From NCBI GenBank assembly GCA_964372035.1, contig CAYJPK010000102.1:1-6550 (forward strand): a DNA stretch of 6,550 bases. The letters are read 5' to 3'. Position numbers and translations under genes: made by a program. The notes below the pieces were generated by a model. That model saw nothing but the letters and a program-made list of their open reading frames with translations, ran no database searches and was not told where the DNA came from. Shown one piece after another: positions 4,811-6,550 of the stretch; position 1 is the first letter of the stretch, and each line of letters starts with the position of its first letter. The stretch is from CAYJPK01 sp964372035 (GTDB lineage: Bacteria > Desulfobacterota > Desulfovibrionia > Desulfovibrionales > Desulfovibrionaceae).

Positions 4811-6469
4811 ATGTCTGCTAAAGAAATTTTATTTGATGCAAAAGCACGTGAAAGACTTTCACGTGGTGTAGATAAACTTGCTAATGCTGTTAAAGTTACC
4901 TTAGGACCTAAAGGTCGTAACGTAGTTATCGAAAAATCATTTGGTTCACCTGTTATTACTAAAGACGGTGTTTCTGTTGCTAAAGAAATCGAACTTGAAG
5001 ATAAGTTTGAAAACATGGGTGCACAAATGGTTAAAGAAGTTGCTTCTAAAACTTCTGACATCGCTGGTGACGGTACAACAACAGCTACAGTTTTAGCTCA
5101 AGCTATTTACCGTGAGGGTGTTAAATTAGTTGCTGCTGGCCGTAGCCCAATGGCTATTAAACGTGGTATTGATAAAGCGGTTGAAGGCGTTGTTGCTGAA
5201 CTTGGTAACATGGCTAAACCTACTCGTGACCAAAAAGAAATCGCTCAAGTTGGTACAATTTCTGCTAACTCTGATTCAACAATTGGTAACATCATTGCTG
5301 AAGCAATGGCAAAAGTTGGTAAAGAAGGCGTTATCACTGTTGAAGAAGCAAAAGGTCTTGAAACTACTTTAGAAGTTGTTGAAGGTATGCAATTTGACCG
5401 TGGTTACCTCTCACCATATTTTGTTACAAATCCTGACAAAATGATTGTTGAGCTTGAAAACCCATATATTTTATGTAACGAAAAGAAAATTTCTAGCATG
5501 AAAGAAATGCTCCCTATTTTAGAGCAAACAGCTAAATTAAACCGCCCACTTCTCATCATCTCAGAAGATGTTGAAGGCGAAGCTTTAGCAACTTTAGTTG
5601 TTAACAAATTACGTGGTGCATTACAAGTTGTTGCTGTTAAAGCTCCTGGCTTTGGTGAGCGTCGCAAAGCAATGTTAGAAGATATTGCTATCTTAACTGG
5701 TGGCGAAGCGATTTTTGAAGATCGTGGTGCTAAATTAGAAAATACTCCTATCACTGCTTTAGGTACTGCTAAGCGTGTAGTTATTGATAAAGAAAACACA
5801 ACTATCGTTGATGGTGCTGGTTCTGCTGACGAAATTAAAGCAAGAGTAGCTCAACTTCGTGCACAAATCGAAGAAACTTCTTCTGATTATGACCGTGAAA
5901 AATTACAAGAAAGACTTGCTAAATTACACGGCGGTGTTGCAGTAATTCACGTTGGTGCTGCTACTGAAACAGAAATGAAAGAAAAGAAAGACCGTGTTGA
6001 AGATGCTCTTAACGCAACTCGTGCTGCTGTTGAAGAGGGTATCGTTCCTGGAGGCGGTACTGCTTTAGTTCGTGCGCTTAAAGGTGCTGAAGACATTAAA
6101 GCTGCTGATGATGATGAACTTGCTGGTATCAACATTGTTCGTCGTGCATTAGAAGAGCCAATTCGCCAAATCGCAAGCAATGCTGGTTTTGAAGGCTCTA
6201 TCGTAGTTGAAAAAGTACGTGATGGCAAAGCTGGTTTTGGCTTCAACGCTGCTAGCGGCGAATACGAAGATTTAATCAAAATTGGTGTTATTGACCCTAA
6301 AAAAGTAACACGTATTGCTTTACAAAATGCTGCTTCAGTTGCTTCATTATTACTCACAACTGAATGTGCTATTGCTGAAAAACCATCTGCAAAAGCTGAT
6401 CTCCCAATGCCTGGCGGCATGGGTGGCATGGGCGGCATGGGCGGCATGGGCATGGACGGCATGTACTAG
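4811..6469 (+). CDS. groEL: Chaperonin GroEL (Hsp60)
   Basis: The 552-residue protein is the ATP-driven folding chamber subunit, a 14-mer that works with GroES. Key sites are intact: LGPKGRN (31-37), Asp52, GDGTTTAT with Asp87 (86-93), Asp398 for ATP hydrolysis and VPGGGTA (412-418). The apical substrate-binding residues Tyr199, Tyr203, Phe204, Leu234, Leu237, Leu259, Val263 and Val264 are all present. The C-terminus is the Gly-Gly-Met tail seen in standard GroELs (535-552), which lines the chamber floor. AGGAG (4800-4804) lies 6 nt before the ATG. Codons such as GGT, GCT and GTT dominate, unlike the minus-strand enzymes, which fits very high expression. The sequence is close to Lawsonia and Desulfovibrio GroEL as I recall them. 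Transcription stops at the terminator at 6524. Confidence 0.99.
   Translation: MSAKEILFDAKARERLSRGVDKLANAVKVTLGPKGRNVVIEKSFGSPVITKDGVSVAKEIELEDKFENMGAQMVKEVASKTSDIAGDGTTTATVLAQAIYREGVKLVAAGRSPMAIKRGIDKAVEGVVAELGNMAKPTRDQKEIAQVGTISANSDSTIGNIIAEAMAKVGKEGVITVEEAKGLETTLEVVEGMQFDRGYLSPYFVTNPDKMIVELENPYILCNEKKISSMKEMLPILEQTAKLNRPLLIISEDVEGEALATLVVNKLRGALQVVAVKAPGFGERRKAMLEDIAILTGGEAIFEDRGAKLENTPITALGTAKRVVIDKENTTIVDGAGSADEIKARVAQLRAQIEETSSDYDREKLQERLAKLHGGVAVIHVGAATETEMKEKKDRVEDALNATRAAVEEGIVPGGGTALVRALKGAEDIKAADDDELAGINIVRRALEEPIRQIASNAGFEGSIVVEKVRDGKAGFGFNAASGEYEDLIKIGVIDPKKVTRIALQNAASVASLLLTTECAIAEKPSAKADLPMPGGMGGMGGMGGMGMDGMY
6416..6451 (+). repeat. 9-bp tandem repeats encoding the GroEL GGM tail
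   Basis: Four consecutive units GGCATGGGT/C encode Gly-Met-Gly, giving the GGM-type tail at the end of groEL. The units differ only at one third-codon position in the first copy. Near-identical short units like these can gain or lose copies by replication slippage, which would explain tail-length differences between related GroELs. Confidence 0.85.
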
Positions 6470-6492
6470 GATTGATTTTTATTCTAGTTCCG

Positions 6493-6519
6493 TTAGCCTT
6501 ATGCGTATGCATATGCTAA
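6493..6519 (+). other. Additional hairpin in the groEL 3' untranslated region
   Basis: TTAGC (6493-6497) pairs with GCTAA (6515-6519) and TATGC (6500-6504) pairs with GCATA (6509-6513) around a GTAT loop, separated by a small internal loop. There is no T run after it, so it is not a terminator itself. It lies 23 bp after the groEL stop and just before the true terminator, and might protect the mRNA 3' end. Confidence 0.45.
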
Positions 6520-6523
6520 ATTT

Positions 6524-6550
6524 AAAGGGTGGCTTAGGCTGCCCTTTTTT
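6524..6550 (+). terminator. Rho-independent terminator of groES-groEL
   Basis: AAAGGG (6524-6529) pairs with CCCTTT (6542-6547). Two G-T wobbles and a GC/GC pair extend the stem inward to the loop TTAG (6534-6537). The stem runs into a T tract from 6545 to the window edge and possibly beyond. It lies 54 bp after the groEL stop codon. Confidence 0.88.

Noticed and set aside
5947..6462. Long minus-strand open frame opposite groEL (171 codons, rich in Met-Pro)
   Set aside because: It is an antisense shadow created by the biased codons and GGM repeats of groEL, with no independent family features. The shorter antisense frames at 5404-5799 and 4774-5061 are rejected for the same reason.
1..6550. 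Mobile element, CRISPR array, toxin-antitoxin or phage defence system
   Set aside because: No transposase, integrase, spaced identical repeats or small paired genes are present; every clear gene is a housekeeping or metabolic gene with normal length.

Overview
This window looks like an ordinary housekeeping segment of a low-GC Gram-negative chromosome. GroEL, GroES, Obg, L21 and L27 all read like members of the family Desulfovibrionaceae (Desulfobacterota). From memory, the GroEL is especially close to that of Lawsonia intracellularis and related low-GC Desulfovibrionaceae. L27 lacks the N-terminal extension typical of Firmicutes. The intergenic DNA is strikingly A+T-rich. The placement is by recall of protein sequences, not by a search.

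Layout, left to right. (1) Positions 3-56 may hold the last codons of a plus-strand gene entering from outside the window. (2) A minus-strand operon covers 3468-79: obgE, then a class V (alanine/serine-glyoxylate type) aminotransferase, then a PP-loop ATPase of the ThiI/MnmA-like RNA thiolation type. The genes are 31 and 21 bp apart. A near-consensus sigma70 promoter (TTGACA, 17 bp, TAAAAT) precedes obgE. (3) A minus-strand ribosomal-protein pair, rplU-rpmA (4174-3578), has its own promoter with a perfect TTGACA and ends at a strong hairpin terminator with a 15-bp stem (3519-3556). (4) A 311-bp, very A+T-rich divergent control region lies between rplU and groES. (5) The plus-strand groES-groEL operon (4486-6469) ends at a rho-independent terminator at the right edge.

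Functionally the window joins ribosome components (L21, L27), a ribosome-assembly GTPase (Obg), a probable RNA-thiolation enzyme and the main chaperonin. The aminotransferase is the metabolic outlier. I found no mobile element, CRISPR array, phage gene, tRNA or rRNA, and no convincing new multi-gene system. The points worth a second look are mostly regulatory: a tandem 12-bp repeat over the rplU -35 box, inverted repeats on both sides of the obgE promoter, a dyad inside a putative heat-shock promoter of groES where CIRCE is absent, and an extra hairpin after groEL. The three-cysteine PP-loop protein with an unusual C-terminal half is the most interesting gene.
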